DNA from: Nymphaea colorata
Lineage: Eukaryota; Streptophyta; Magnoliopsida; Nymphaeales; Nymphaeaceae
Reading direction: 5' to 3'
DNA: 64,000 nt
Assembly: GCF_008831285.2 (NCBI RefSeq)
Contig: NC_045141.1
Coordinates: 26,959,315 to 27,023,314, forward strand
The notes below the pieces were generated by a model. That model had not been told where the DNA came from. It was given only the letters and a program-made list of their open reading frames with translations, and ran no database searches. Below, piece after piece: positions 27,586-40,900 of the stretch. Made by a program: the position numbers and the translations under genes. Each line of letters opens with the position of its first letter. Position 1 is the stretch's first letter.

Positions 27586-29524
27586 GTGGTGCATAAAATT
27601 TTGGTGTGCCAGTAAATAGCTAATGATGAAAATACCCTCGGTTAATAAAAAAAGAATTTTTTATAAAGGCAAAAAAGAAAATTTTAAAAAGTGAAAACAT
27701 ATTTTTTAAAATAATTGTCAAAATATCTCCTATTCTTTTAGATATATGGTTGTGTGTAACTAATGTCACATGCAACTCACTCTCGGATCAATCCAAGTTG
27801 AACCTTTTGGCATGTAAAAGTGTTCGGATATGCATTAACTACAGTGGCGGAGAGATCGTTCGAATCCATCCATGGACAAGTCCAATCAAAATATCTTGAT
27901 TACTGGCGGCAATGCATGTAGACCTAATCATTCATTGTTTAATGATAAGAGTGACCAATTAATGCCGACACAAGTTTGCGTAGCTAATACACTCAGCTTG
28001 CGAATCTAAAAAAACGGTTCTGCAATTTCTTTCGTCTCCCAGCTGGGGAAAGTCTTCATGATGCAGACCACATGTAGCTCAAGACTGTATCATAAAAATA
28101 TGAAAGTAGGCGTAAAATAATTGATTTGAATCGTTTCTTAAAATTATATATTTTCCTTATACATGGTCCACTTTTCTAGTAATAGATGAATAGAGAAGCA
28201 TAAAAGGAAGGACAACATGATGAATAGATAGCAATATTCATGCCAAGTTGAGCTAATGTGCATATGTATCGAGACTTTGGGTCACATCCATAGTTAATTA
28301 GGAAACGATGAAGTGGGACTCCGAATCGGCGGGTGAAAGCCATTGAAGCCGGCGTTCAAAGAACTGAAATAGATGAGTTTTTCCAATTGATGAGCGAGAA
28401 AGTGAGGGCTTATTTGACGACTCGCCTCAGCTGAGACACTGTATCGGAGGGCGAACCAATAAGGCGCTGATACCTGTCACTTACAACATTGGATGCTAAT
28501 ATTATTAAATATACGGTACGAATGTGAATTTGTGAAAGATGGCGATCTTATATTACTGCACGCTACAAAAGATGTCCAAATAGATTGTAGGGCCCATTTT
28601 GGATGTTACATTTTAGAATTAAGGTCCCACAAGACTCATTACGTGAATGCCTAAATGAGTTTTCAAAGTTTGTTCGGATGACGATTGAAAATTTAGTTTT
28701 ACTTTTCAGCGATTTTTTTTTTTTTTTTTTGAATGACTACAACAAGTTTTCTGTAAATTCTAGTAAGTAGGGTTCGACTCACCGCACGAAGAAAGCCGAA
28801 ACTTTTATCTAACCTGTCATATCCTAGGATATAAGACCTGCTTTGGCAATAACAAAGGACCATGTTTATTTTCAAGAAAAAAAACAACTTCTTCATCTTG
28901 GTACGGAACCCTGGAGAACTCAATTTGAGGCATCTCCCCAAGTTACTTTTTTTGAACTCCCAATCATGCCTAGAGTCAGCTTCTTATCTACAAAAGTCAT
29001 ATAAAGTTTTTTTTGTTTCAATTAAAAAGACGGTTGATAATTAATTAAGAAACAATGAATGTGTATATATATTTGGAGAAGCAAACTGTATAGGTGAAGC
29101 CGTACATGGTTCTCTTTACACCCAAAAGAAACAAAAAAAACAAAAGGAAAGTCATAATTGAATTGAGTTGGAAGAAAACAACGAACAGCATGAGAGTGAA
29201 TGAGTGAAACTGGCATCACCTTTAAACGTTTGCATGCAACTCGCGATAAAATAGACACTAGTGTCGACAAAGGCATTGGTTCGATGAACTTGTTCTACCG
29301 TCCACAAATAGCCAAGGTTATTAAAATTTTTAGGGTTTAGCTTAGTTAGTAGCTAATTTTTTTTATAATTGAATCGATTATCACACTTGAACTAAAACCA
29401 GGACTTGCGTTTCCAATGAAAATGCTTAGGCTTACGGAGAGGGTGAATGCCCACATAAATGAAATCAGATTTTACACCAACTGTTATGAAAAAACAGGGT
29501 TTCTGGTCACAAAACAAACTATAA

Positions 29525-29732
29525 AGCGGTGTTTGATGGTTTGGAATTTTGATTGAAAAACGAAAATTCCATAATCATAACTCCTCCTCAAACTAGAAAT
29601 GAATCGAATTTCCAGGTTTCAGTTTCCTAATTTTGGAAACAAAATATCTTGTTTGTTTAATAGTTTCAATTTGTTAAAAATTGAGCATTGTGATTCTAAA
29701 ATTTCATGATTATGGGTATATCAAACGCCCTC
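29525..29732. mobile_element. MITE of PIF/Harbinger (Tourist-like) type, 208 bp
   Basis: The left end reads AGCGGTGTTTGAT and the right end, in reverse complement, GAGGGCGTTTGAT, forming imperfect 13 bp terminal inverted repeats. Both sides are flanked by TAA (29522-29524 and 29733-29735), the three-base target duplication typical of this superfamily. The interior is AT-rich and has no coding capacity. Confidence 0.7.
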
Positions 29733-30442
29733 TAAAAGGATAGGGGTGATGTATAAAGATATTCTAAAAAAAAAAAAACTAATCGAAGCATCTCTTAGCC
29801 TGTACAAAGGGAGACATTATATAGATAAAAAATCTTGATTTTCACTGTGGCGATCGATATCTGCCTCATTCCACTAGAAAGCGTCATGCACTCCAAACGT
29901 AAGACACATACAACAACTTGAAAACATGCAACTTGAGTTATAAATAAAAAAATTCAAAATCTCACATAAAGTGTCGTGAAAGCTCAATCACAAACAACTT
30001 ATGAAAGCTATCAAACCAATGTGCACATTTTTTTTTTCCTTTTTATGTACAAAAATGTATGCCGTATGTGGTGTTGAGGTTTATGAAATATAATTTAGTA
30101 TAGAGACAATGCATTGAGTTGTTCAATCAACTTGATTTATGAGTCCCAAAATACCCATTGTTTAAAATAAATAAATAAAATTATTTTTAGATTAGAACAA
30201 AGCATACCCGACACCTCAACCAATCCAATTCATATGTCGTGTTTGTATTCACTTTTTTCATGTGCTTTTTTTTTTCATTTCAGTACTTCACAAGTGAAAA
30301 GCACAAACTACAAGTATGTTAGTTAGGGTATCAATATCACGACTGTTCTTAGGCGATTGTGATCTCAATTCTATAAATGTGGATATTAGATACTTGATCG
30401 GGTTAGGTAGCTTGTATCCGGAGTCCGACCCGATTTGGGCGA

Positions 30443-30449
30443 TATAAAG
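30443..30449 (+). promoter_or_regulatory. Probable TATA box of the PTB gene
   Basis: TATAAAG lies in front of a GC-richer leader. Distance to the ATG at 31009 is about 560 nt, which is reasonable if a leader intron lies between (probable donor at 30607, CAAAG|GTCTCTCT, probable acceptor CTCTAG at 30982). Both are inferred from sequence only. Confidence 0.45.
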
Positions 30450-30606
30450 GAGAAGGGCGCCGAATTGCTGCTGTACGTCTCACGTTTCACACGGGGTGAA
30501 AGAGGGCTTGGCTTTTCGACCACAACCAGAAACCCTAATTCCGCCCGAAACCTCAATTCCGTGAGGGCGGCAATCGGCAATTCTCCATTGCCGGAGCGAT
30601 CAAAGG

Positions 30607-30982
30607 TCTCTCTCTCTCGTGCGTCCTCCTTCGTCTACCTTTCTTATTGGCGCCGGGGATCTTGGCATATTCACGTGAGATTCTGTCACCCATCTATCTT
30701 TCTCCGTCATCTTTTTAAGCCCTTGGTTATTGTTGGCGTCACGAGAAATCACTGGAATGGGTTCTTTCTTCGTTGTATTTTAGTGCTGGCGCGCAAACGC
30801 TTTTTTATATTCGTACAATCTGGGTATTCTTGCATTTTCTAGTTGAGATCCACAAGATTCTGGCGTAAAACTTGTTGCCCATTTAATTCTTATCAATTCC
30901 TCCCTTTGTTCTTATTATATGCTCTTTGCTGTTTTAGTGTCGGGTTCGTATTCACTCATAATCCTGTTTTCTATCGCTCTAG
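30607..30982 (+). other. Probable leader (5' UTR) intron of the PTB gene
   Basis: A donor-like CAAAG|GT opens directly into a CT tract, and a pyrimidine-rich stretch ends in CTCTAG about 26 nt before the start codon. The intervening DNA is T-rich and intron-like. No transcript evidence was available, so the borders could differ. Confidence 0.45.
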
Positions 30983-31008
30983 ATCCGAGTTGATTTGGGG
31001 AAACCAGT

Positions 31009-31959
31009 ATGTCTTCTACTTCCACTCAGCCTCAGTTCCGATACACGCAGACCCCATCCAAAGTGTTGCATCTCCGCAATCTCCCGTGGGAGTGCACAGA
31101 AGAAGAGCTTATTGAATTGTGCAAGCCGTTCGGGAAGATTGTGAACACAAAGTGCAATGTTGGCGCAAATCGTAATCAAGCCTTTGTTGAATTCGTGAGT
31201 TAATTTCCATTAAAGTTTTTACTTATTAAATAGGTTACATCTGCTTTCTCTGGAAATATACGTTCATTTAGGATATATGATTTTCAGTTGTGAGTGCTGT
31301 TCATGTGCAAAAGGGACATGAAAGTTTCAGCTAATCTTGTAAATGTTTCATAGTAATATCTTTCCTTAAAAACGGGCGTTGAAAGAGGTTTTCCGGATAT
31401 TACCTTAATATTTACTGACAACTTCACTTAAGCGTCCCGTTTGTAAGTGTCTCCGAGGTCTACTCTGTACATGTTCGAGAACTCGTATTGATGTTGACGG
31501 CTGTGACTGTATTAATTACCAGGTGAGGTTGAATGCCGTGTTTTATCATTGGCACAGCTTAGTCTTTATATATGCTATATGGCTTAATATTAATGTTAAT
31601 GATAACGATATTATTGTTATTATTATTTTTGTTGCTGGTTTGAATGAGCTAACTAGAATTCAGTTCACTAGTTTAGCTTGTTAGGGGCTTGTTCTCAACT
31701 TGTCACTGGGCCATGCTTTAGCATACACTAGAACAGAAAATATAACCTGAACAGGTTAAGTGTTAGGTAATTTTGCTCATTTCCAGTTTACTAAAGCACT
31801 TCATTATTTTTGCAACAAAATTGTTCACCTAGATGTGGCACTTATTGTCTATTGCCTAACTTCGTGCCTTCTGTTGGACTTGCTCTTTGGTGGACTCCTG
31901 TAATCCTATACATTTTTAACTTCTTTTTGTGTGTATGTGTGTGTGTGTGTGTGTTGCTT

Positions 31960-31998
<39 letters not shown>

Positions 31999-34900
31999 CT
32001 TTACTTTCATTTTTATGAAGGTTAACAATTTTTTTCGACTAATGTTACTTCTCCAATTGTGAAATGAAAGTAAATAGTCTTTCAATTATGGTAGACTTTA
32101 GCTTTTCCATATTGGTCGCTTCATGTAGGGCAATTTAGAGTGTCGCATGCACAATATTGAGTATCCATTTTATTGGAAACTTCTGAAACTGGATTGTCAG
32201 TTTGGTGTTTAGTGGTTGAGGTTATCAATATCTTGCTTAAGTTATCCGTCAGGAATTTAAGTAGTCTAAAGATTGGCTGAGATCTATCTCGTAGTAAACT
32301 TGTGGGGGTTGGGCCTCCTTCAATATCATTCTGAATGATAAACATATCAATATTATCAATGTTGTAAGGTGCATAAAATAACCTGTACCAGTTGGCAGTT
32401 GGGCCAATAGATACGCCATATCGTAACATATTGTAAGGTATTTTTTAATTTCAAACTTAGTTGTCAAGGCGTCGCCCAGGCGACGCCTATGCATGGACTA
32501 GTCGTCAGTCCACATCCCACGCCTAAGTCCATCAATTAGGCGTGGGGTGTGGTTTGGCGCCTAGGCTGGACTAGGCCTGCTTGCGCCTAGTCCATTTGGG
32601 TGTTTGGGTGACTTTAGCCTCTGATACATGATTTGTTTTGCTTTCCAAAACCTGTTATCCCTTGAGATTTACTGCAGGGAGTCTGATTTGACCTAGTGGT
32701 TGCAAAATTGATGTTGAAAACAGAGAATTTTTTGCTATAAGTATCTCAGAAAATTGCAATTTGTGCAGAAATTATATTGCTTGCTAGGTTTATCTTTCAC
32801 CTGAATTGATTTAGTTAGGATTGTAGGCTTGATTTGAGTTATGCTAATGTATAAATTAGACAGCTTAAGTCAGAGTTGTCTAGGCGTCTTTCACAGTCTT
32901 TCAAATTTCTTTATATTCAGTTGCCATCTACCATAGATCCAGTTTAGTGAGCACAAATTTCAAAGTAGGTATTATTTTAGTTATTTTCTGTTTCATGTAT
33001 ATTGTTTAGAGATCAGTTTCAGTTCTACAATGAGAAGTCTATCATCTGGTTTATTCTTCACTAAACTTTTCTTCTGCTGTTTTATAAGTTGATTTTGACT
33101 AATCGTAACTTGCTAACATGCTAACTTAATACATAAAACATGAAGCTAACAATTTATAATTAAAAATAACTAAGCAAAATTGCAACGACTTTTGTACGCC
33201 TTTTTAGGCTAGGCACGCCTAGGCGCTAGGCATTGATTGGCGCTTAGCTGCCTTGACAACTAAGACTTCAAAAGAATACAAAAAAGCAAAAAGATAAGAC
33301 AAATCAAGAAAACTATACTTTCTGTACGAAGCATGTCATATATAAATATAGGCTTATATCACATCATACAATATGACTCTGTATGATACATACAACACTG
33401 GATATTATGTTAACCTGTTTTTAGAACAACTGTCCAGGCACACATAGACAAAATACAGTGGGGAAAAAAATTGTTTTTTCTATAAAACTTGTCATAAGAT
33501 GTGGTACTCTTGATGGTGAGCATGCTTTATAGAAGTACACTATTACTTAGAGATGAGACCATCTTTCGGGTTGCTGGATGATAGCAAAACTAATAAGCTT
33601 CTCATGGGATGTACTAGTTCTATTGGTTATGTCACATGAACTTGCTAAATATCTTGTTTGCAAAATAGAGATTGGGGCACCTGCATTCACACTCATATTG
33701 CGTAGACGAATCATTCTATGTCCTGTGTTATATGGGTGCGGATGTGGCACATGAGAAAGAACTTGGGTGTGAGTGGGGCGAGGGTATGTGTGTGTGTATA
33801 ATACAATGTATATGTATAGACAGCAATCTCTGACCAATGAATCAAGTATAAACAGCAGACTATGCAATTGCAAAATGCATTAGTATAATTTATTAACATC
33901 AAAAGTTTAGTAATTAAATTGCAAACTAGCATAATGGCTGATGCACTAAAACTGTGAAGATGCAAATATAATAACAGTGAAACAGAGAAAAATCTAATCA
34001 GGAAACAAGCTAAAGGAAATAAAAATATGAGAATATACAATTAGTGGAGATTAGATGCCACTGGTCGCCAGAAAAGAGCTTACTGGAAGGAAGCTTGCCG
34101 GGAAGAAGGGAGAAGTAAATAATGAGAGAGGAGTTAGACGGCTTCTCGCTTGTTCCCTTTGGTTATGTGGATATCATATAGTGTCTTGCCTGAAGCAGGA
34201 AATCTCATGCAGTCACCAGTGATGCTCAGAGGCTGGTGGTGGAGAGGAGATAAGGGATACATGCAGATAGGAGGCTGAGAGGGCTTTGTTCAGTTTGAGT
34301 GAGGGCTTCGTTCTAACAAAAACCCTATTTAAGTTTCATTTAAAAACTCTATTTAGGTTTCATTTAAAAAAGGACAAATATGTCTGTGACATGGGTTGAC
34401 CGCACCCAACTCACCATGGACTATGAGTGGGGTGCACGTCGAAACCTGGACACTTTTGGTCAGGTGCGGCTGATTGTGACCTACACGCATTGACCTCGTC
34501 TAGTGGTGTGTTGGTGCCACACTCATGCCCCAGACCTGCATCACATTGACATGGGTGTGGGTGTCATTTCACAGCGTCCATGTGGCATAGGTGATGTCTC
34601 TTCCAATGAACTGCTTACCAGCTTAGTTGTTAAGGCGTGGACTAGTCGTCGCCTAGGTGTGAGTCCACACCCGTCGCCTAAGTCCATCACTTAGGCGACA
34701 TGTGTTAGGCTGTTAGCCGCTAACACGCCTAGTCCATGGGAAGGTGAAAGATCACCTTCCCTTCAAATTAAGTCATGTAATTTTATTATACATGGTTATA
34801 CCGTATATACTTATATTATATGCAGTTATATTATATAATTTCTGTTCTTTAAATACAGTTTGCTGTACGTTAATTACATATTCTATATCAACTCATCAAG

Positions 34901-37900
34901 TGGAGGTTCCAGCCATATCTTAAGTACATATTCTATAAAACCAGTGAGTTTCTGTATATATCTTATGTTCTCTAAAACATATTTTGTGGAATCTATGCCA
35001 GCCTTCTTACACATGTTAAAACCTAGGTTTATGGTAAAAAGACCACCAGTTTCTCTTGTTTAGTGCATGTCTAATAATCAAAGAAATACGTGCAGACCTC
35101 ACTTTTGCAACCTGATTACAGATTTACTTTCTCATTTGTGAGGGTGTTTTGTGTGTTATATGTATATTATATATTATATGTGCAATCTGTTGTAAACTTG
35201 TAATGTATATTAAATGTACTGATTTGATATGGTTTTTGCTTGAAATGATTCAAATGAAATAGTCTATAAGGTTTATTACTGAAATAGTCTATAAGAAATG
35301 CAAGCATTGTGTCCAGTATGTACACAAGAATGACATGTTTTCTTTTGTGTATCAAACTAAGGCATCAACTAGAACAGAACAGCACAGTTTTCCAGTATGT
35401 AAACAAGCTGGAAATGTACTGTTAATCTGTCATGTAAACAAGAACAAAACAGTTTTTCATGTTTTACTTTCTGGCTTTACTTACAAAGTATAATAATTCA
35501 ATTAAAACAAAACAGTTTTTCAAGTTTTACTTGGAAGAAGCTTATAGTTCAGTAAGTACATAATTTTATTATGTAGTGGTTAACATAAATAAAAAAACAA
35601 AAAAAAGGTCGCCTTTTTTGCCTAGGCGCACCTAGTCCCGCCTAGGCCCTAGGTGCTGCCTTTGACAACTAAGCTTACCAGTTAAAGATATGAGCGGAGA
35701 AGCGAACACGATGATGATGGTCATCCAATCAGAATTGTGTGAAAACTTAACTTATATTTATTTTTTTATTTCTGTGTGGTAATTGATGATTTTTTGTCTG
35801 TTGATCAAAACCTATGTGATCGATTAATACACATTGTACCTGAAAGATCTGCTTTTAGAGAAAAGGTGTAAAATTGTTGAACTTTCCAAATTAGCTGTTC
35901 AGCAAATCATGAAAGAATTGATCAGGATGAAAAATATGTAAAGGAGGTGTGCAAAATTTTATAAATTTGGCCAAACAAATGAGGTAAATGAACAAAGGAG
36001 AAAAGAGGGAAAGAAAATATTGTCAGGTATGTGATCCTATCAAATATGCCGAATTTAGGCTATAATATGATGACCGTGGAGAGAGACTGCTGAGAGCTAT
36101 CTTGAGGAGCATTTTGTGTGCAGTAGGAAACTTCGTGTACTTTTATATTGCACCCTCTATTTGGAATATGGGATTCTTAGCTTGTTGTCGAAGAACCAGA
36201 ATTGTGATTTGTGCTTCTATTTCCTATTTTTGTTAATACTTTTGAGAAAGTAAACTTCATGTATGTTCAAGTTGAACAAGGAGCTATTTTTTTCCATGTA
36301 ATGAGTTTCTTTGAGGAACATGTTAAATGGAAATGCCACTAATCTATTGTTTGTAACACCTGTCCGAGACAAGAAAAAAGGAATTTTTTGTGTTTTAAAT
36401 TTTAATGCTATCAGAGAATTCATCAGTGGATTGTAAGTTCTTGCACCCTTACTCATCCATGTCCTTGTCAATGCGGATATTGCAGGTGGACCTGAACCAG
36501 GCAATTTCAATGATCTCTTATTATGCTTCCTCATCTGAACCTGCACAAGTGCGAGGGAAAACTGTGTACATTCAGTATTCAAATCGGCAAGAAATTGTTA
36601 ACAATAAGAGCTCTGGCGATGTTGCTGGAAATGTCCTGCTGGTGACGATTGAGGGTGTAGAGGCTGGAGATGTCAGCATAGACGTCATTCACTTGGTAAG
36701 CTACTATAGGCTGTTGCATTTATTTTGATACATATATTGGCATTTTTTAAGCCTTATTTTGCTTTTCGAGTACCATATTGGCTGATTAACTAATCTACCT
36801 TTTTAAATAGAAAGAAAATTGTGCAAGGGGATTTGTTATGCCCTAACGTTTTCTAGAGCTCATATTATTTTACTTAGCTGTTGACTCCTGGTTGACATAC
36901 TCTGCATGGATCAGCAGGTCCATTTTATCATGGAGAAATCTTCGTTAGCAGACTTCTGCATTGGAGAATCACATGTTTGTTTTGCTCTCTCATACTTTTG
37001 GTCATTCTACTCTTTAACACTTACAGCCTCCATATTAATTTTAGTTTTTCTAACTGCCCTTCATCGCTTTGCTTAATTCAAGATGTAGGACCGACTCCAC
37101 TTGTAAGGAAGCTGTTTTTAAGGTTATTCTTTCAACCTTTTCGATCTCAGATGTCTCTATCTTTTCCATTCCATATTAAAATTGAACTTAGCAAAAAATT
37201 CTCTTGTATTCCTTCAAATTTCTTTGGATTTTAATTTTTAAGGGAATAGACTTTGTTTGCTATTCATGATGCATGATGAGTCCATGTTAGCATTTAGTGT
37301 TTTGGTTGCTTTATGTGATGCTTTGCTTTTCTCATTTATTTTGTTTTGTTTGGAGACAGTGTTTAAATAAGATCCTAGCATCATATTGCTTTTTTAAGTC
37401 TTTGCAATGTTATGATGCCTCTGGTGTTAAGATGAATGCCGGGGTCTTACCTGCAGGTGCTCTTCCGCACTCAAACATGACTTGTTGATGATTATCCTTA
37501 AATAATGTTATGCATCAGGGACACAGTTTCTGATGATAGATATTCTGCTTCCACACAACATTTAAGCTTTTTTGAATGATTTTGCAGGTCTTTTCAGCTT
37601 TTGGATTTGTGCACAAAATTGCGACCTTTGAAAAGGCTGCTGGCTTTCAGGTAGTTTTGTAAAAACCTTGTGCATAATGAACATTACATTTTTATTTATT
37701 CTATTACATGTTCATCTGTTTACTTTTTCTGTTATACTTTCTCAGGCTCTGATCCAATTTAGTGATGCGGATACAGCATCCACTGCCCGGAATGCATTGG
37801 ATGGAAGGAGCATTCCTCGGTAAACATTTGGAAGATTTTCATGATTTTCATTGTCATGAATCTTAAACACTTGAGAAAACTCATTTGTCTCTTGTGGTTT

Positions 37901-40900
37901 TTAAATACTTCAGGTACCTACTTCCAGAGCATGTTGGTTCATGCCATCTGCGCATCTCATTTTCTGCACACACTGATCTGAATATCAAATTTCAATCTCA
38001 TCGCAGCAGGTATATCAAATTTTGTTGCTACTTGCTATTAGCATCCTGTTAGTTTGTTCTCTCAAAGTTTGAAACATCAGCTATCCTCTGTTTGGTCTAT
38101 TATGTTATTGCGACTATTTACCTTACCTATCTTTTCATGGCTCTTGAATATTTTGCAAAGCTCTTGAGGCAAAAGAATTTATCCTTTCACATTGGCCCAG
38201 AGTCTCTCTTCTTCTCTCTCCCTTGCGCGTGAGTGCATCATGGGGAACTATTCTGCATCCTATTTTTTTGGGAATTAACTTGTCATAATTCTTTGCCAAT
38301 TTGTAAAAGTTTCTGTGCTTTACTATTTCATCTCTTTCTGAACTGTACAAGGAAAAATGTATAGGATGACTAAGCAACAAAAAAAGTAACTATGAATTTG
38401 ATGTTGACAATATCCAGTCTGAAGGAATTTGGAATTCGTGATAATTGTATCCCCTTGTGTACTTTGCCAAGAGAACCTGTTTAGATAACTGTCACGGAAG
38501 GTTAGTTGACTGCTGAAGTAGTCTTCTCCAAAAAAAGTTTGCAGTTCAATGTTGTGGCTTAATGAATTTGAATGAAGCCTAACACAATAATGGGTGATGT
38601 TACATCTGGTAGTAGGTGACATGAGGAGGACGGAGAAGGGAGGAGGCAAAGGAGTTTTTAGGGTCTGGCTGTTTTGTTCTTTGATCTTTGATACAAAAGC
38701 TTATGTGGATCTTTTGATAAGGTTGAAGTTCCAAGCAGATACATGTTCAGTTCCCAACTCCCCATAGACACCCTTCCTTTGATGTTAGAAATTTCTAGGA
38801 GTTCTGTAGAATCTGCATGTCCAGAAATAAAGATTATACTTGTCACTGAACCATTTATTCTCGTGGATGGTAGCTTGATGTGTCTGTCTTTGTTTTGCTT
38901 CAAGTTGAGCAAAAAGTAGCTTTTGATACTTTAGCATTGCATGCGTTTTTCCTTGAGATCTTTTGTGTCATAAAAAAATGGCATGAGTTAACTTTTTGAA
39001 CGTTCGTGAAGGGATTACACCAATCCATATCTTCCAGTGAATCCATCGGCTATTGAAGGGACTATGCAGGTGAGCTTTATTTCTGAGTTCAGTTGGTTGT
39101 TCTTTGGTTAAGCATATGGTGTCTTACATGATGACTCCTCCAGCCAGTTGTAGGTCCTGATGGAAAGAGAAAGGAGCCTGAAAGCAGCAATGTGCTGCTT
39201 GCCTCCATTGAGAATTTGCAATATGCTGTGACTGTTGATGTTCTTCACACGGTAACTTTGTTGTGACCTTTTGCTTTGTTCACACGTGGCTGCTTTTTGT
39301 TTCTAATCTTGTGTTGCATTAGGTTTTTTCTGCATTTGGTACAGTGCAAAAGATAGCAATCTTTGATAAGAATGGTGGAATGCAGGCACTAATTCAGTAT
39401 CCAGGTAAACTTCTCATTTTATTGCTTTCTCATCGTCAATGTACAGATTCTGTTCAGGTGTTCTATTTTGTTTTTTCATACTCTGTGAGTGGCCAGTTTG
39501 ATGTGCTACTTGAGTATTATGAATCATTCAAACTTTAGACTTAATTTTATGTCTGCTTATAACGAATTTGGGAACTTCTGATGCCAAATGAATTATGTAA
39601 ATTGTACAAGCAACTGGAGTGCTCGACTTTTATTCAAAGTCATACACAGGATGGTATAATTAATGGTCATTAGCCTTCATTCTGGTTTTAAATTTTACTT
39701 TTGTTATTTATTTGTTAGTTGCTCGTTCAATCATGTCACAGGATATTGAAACCCAATGTGACGTGGAATGGGTTCAGTTGGCATGACAATTGTTTGTTGC
39801 TTTTAGTTTCATGGTCTTAAATGTCCTTTGTCTGTTACTCTGTATTTGTCTTTATTAGAAGAAACATTTATGATGCATGCTGCTGTGCCTTAGTTTTAGT
39901 ATATAGTGAAATTCTTCACTCTTCATCACTTGTGGTTGTGGGACTTTGAGGAGCATGTCGTTTTGTTTTTGGAAGCTGATTATGCACATGGTTTCATGTT
40001 TCATTTGTAAGGAACAATTCCTAACAGTTCAGAATTTTCTTGAAATTTAAGCGTTACAACATTATATGTCTTTGAAGCGTGCATGGTTCAATGTATTATT
40101 TGGTCATACCTAAAATGATGATGCCCGTGTTGATATTTGAGGGCACAAAATTGTTCTTTGACACAAATAAAGCTGTGTTAGATGCTGTTAACGCAAAAAG
40201 GGCTTTTTTTTTTTGCTCTTCAATTGTGGCCTCTGTTAACATCAAACCTTTCAATAAATGAATATTTGAGGCTTTGTTAATGTTCTTAGTCTTTGAACTC
40301 ATATTACATATGCATTTCTTGAATTTTGTACTCATCCAACCCAAGCCTCCAGGTCCAAGTCAATACTTTTACGTTGAGAAGCATTTGTTGATTATCTTGC
40401 TGATATCTAAGGGGTTTTAAGTATTCGGTGACTTTACGTACTGAGCTGATTTGAGCCATTGTCAATTCTGTAATGTCAATAACTTCAAATCTCTCATGCC
40501 TTATCATTTTTCCCCCTTTTCTAGACATAGCAACCGCAGCTGTTGCAAAAGAGGCTTTAGAGGGGCACTGCATCTATGAAGGTGGCTATTGTAAGCTTCA
40601 TCTGTCATACTCTCGTCATACTGATCTCAATGTAAAGGTATAAATGTCTTTTATGTTGTAACCATGAAAAAGAAAACGAACAATAAAAATCGCATTAAGA
40701 TGAATTCACTCGAACCATGAAAGTACGTCTTCTTTACACTCAGCATGTTGATTCATATGGTTAATGAAAGATTATAAAGTGAATGTTCTATTTTATTTCG
40801 TCGCTGACAGGCCCATAATGATAGAAGCAGGGACTACACGATTCCTGAAGCCGGAATACTGCCTCTACAGCAGGCCCCTGGCTATCAAAGCCCACAGTCT

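Larger units (their letters stand above)
26490..30442. other. Gene-poor AT-rich intergenic region
   Basis: No gene is recognised on either strand. Contents are a 36 bp tandem duplication (27516-27585), a segment at 27290-27440 resembling part of FAO intron 1, poly-T runs near 28711, remnants of a GTTCGGATGACG-type repeat near 28670, and a 208 bp MITE at 29525-29732. Open frames here are short and lack splice-compatible extensions or family motifs. Confidence 0.6.

Noticed and set aside
27855..27875. GTTCGAATCC, resembling a tRNA T-loop
   Set aside because: Flanking bases do not form a T-stem or cloverleaf.
33547..34040. Minus-strand frames of about 108 codons in PTB intron 1
   Set aside because: AT-rich intron DNA with a GT repeat. 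No motif and no link to an exon.
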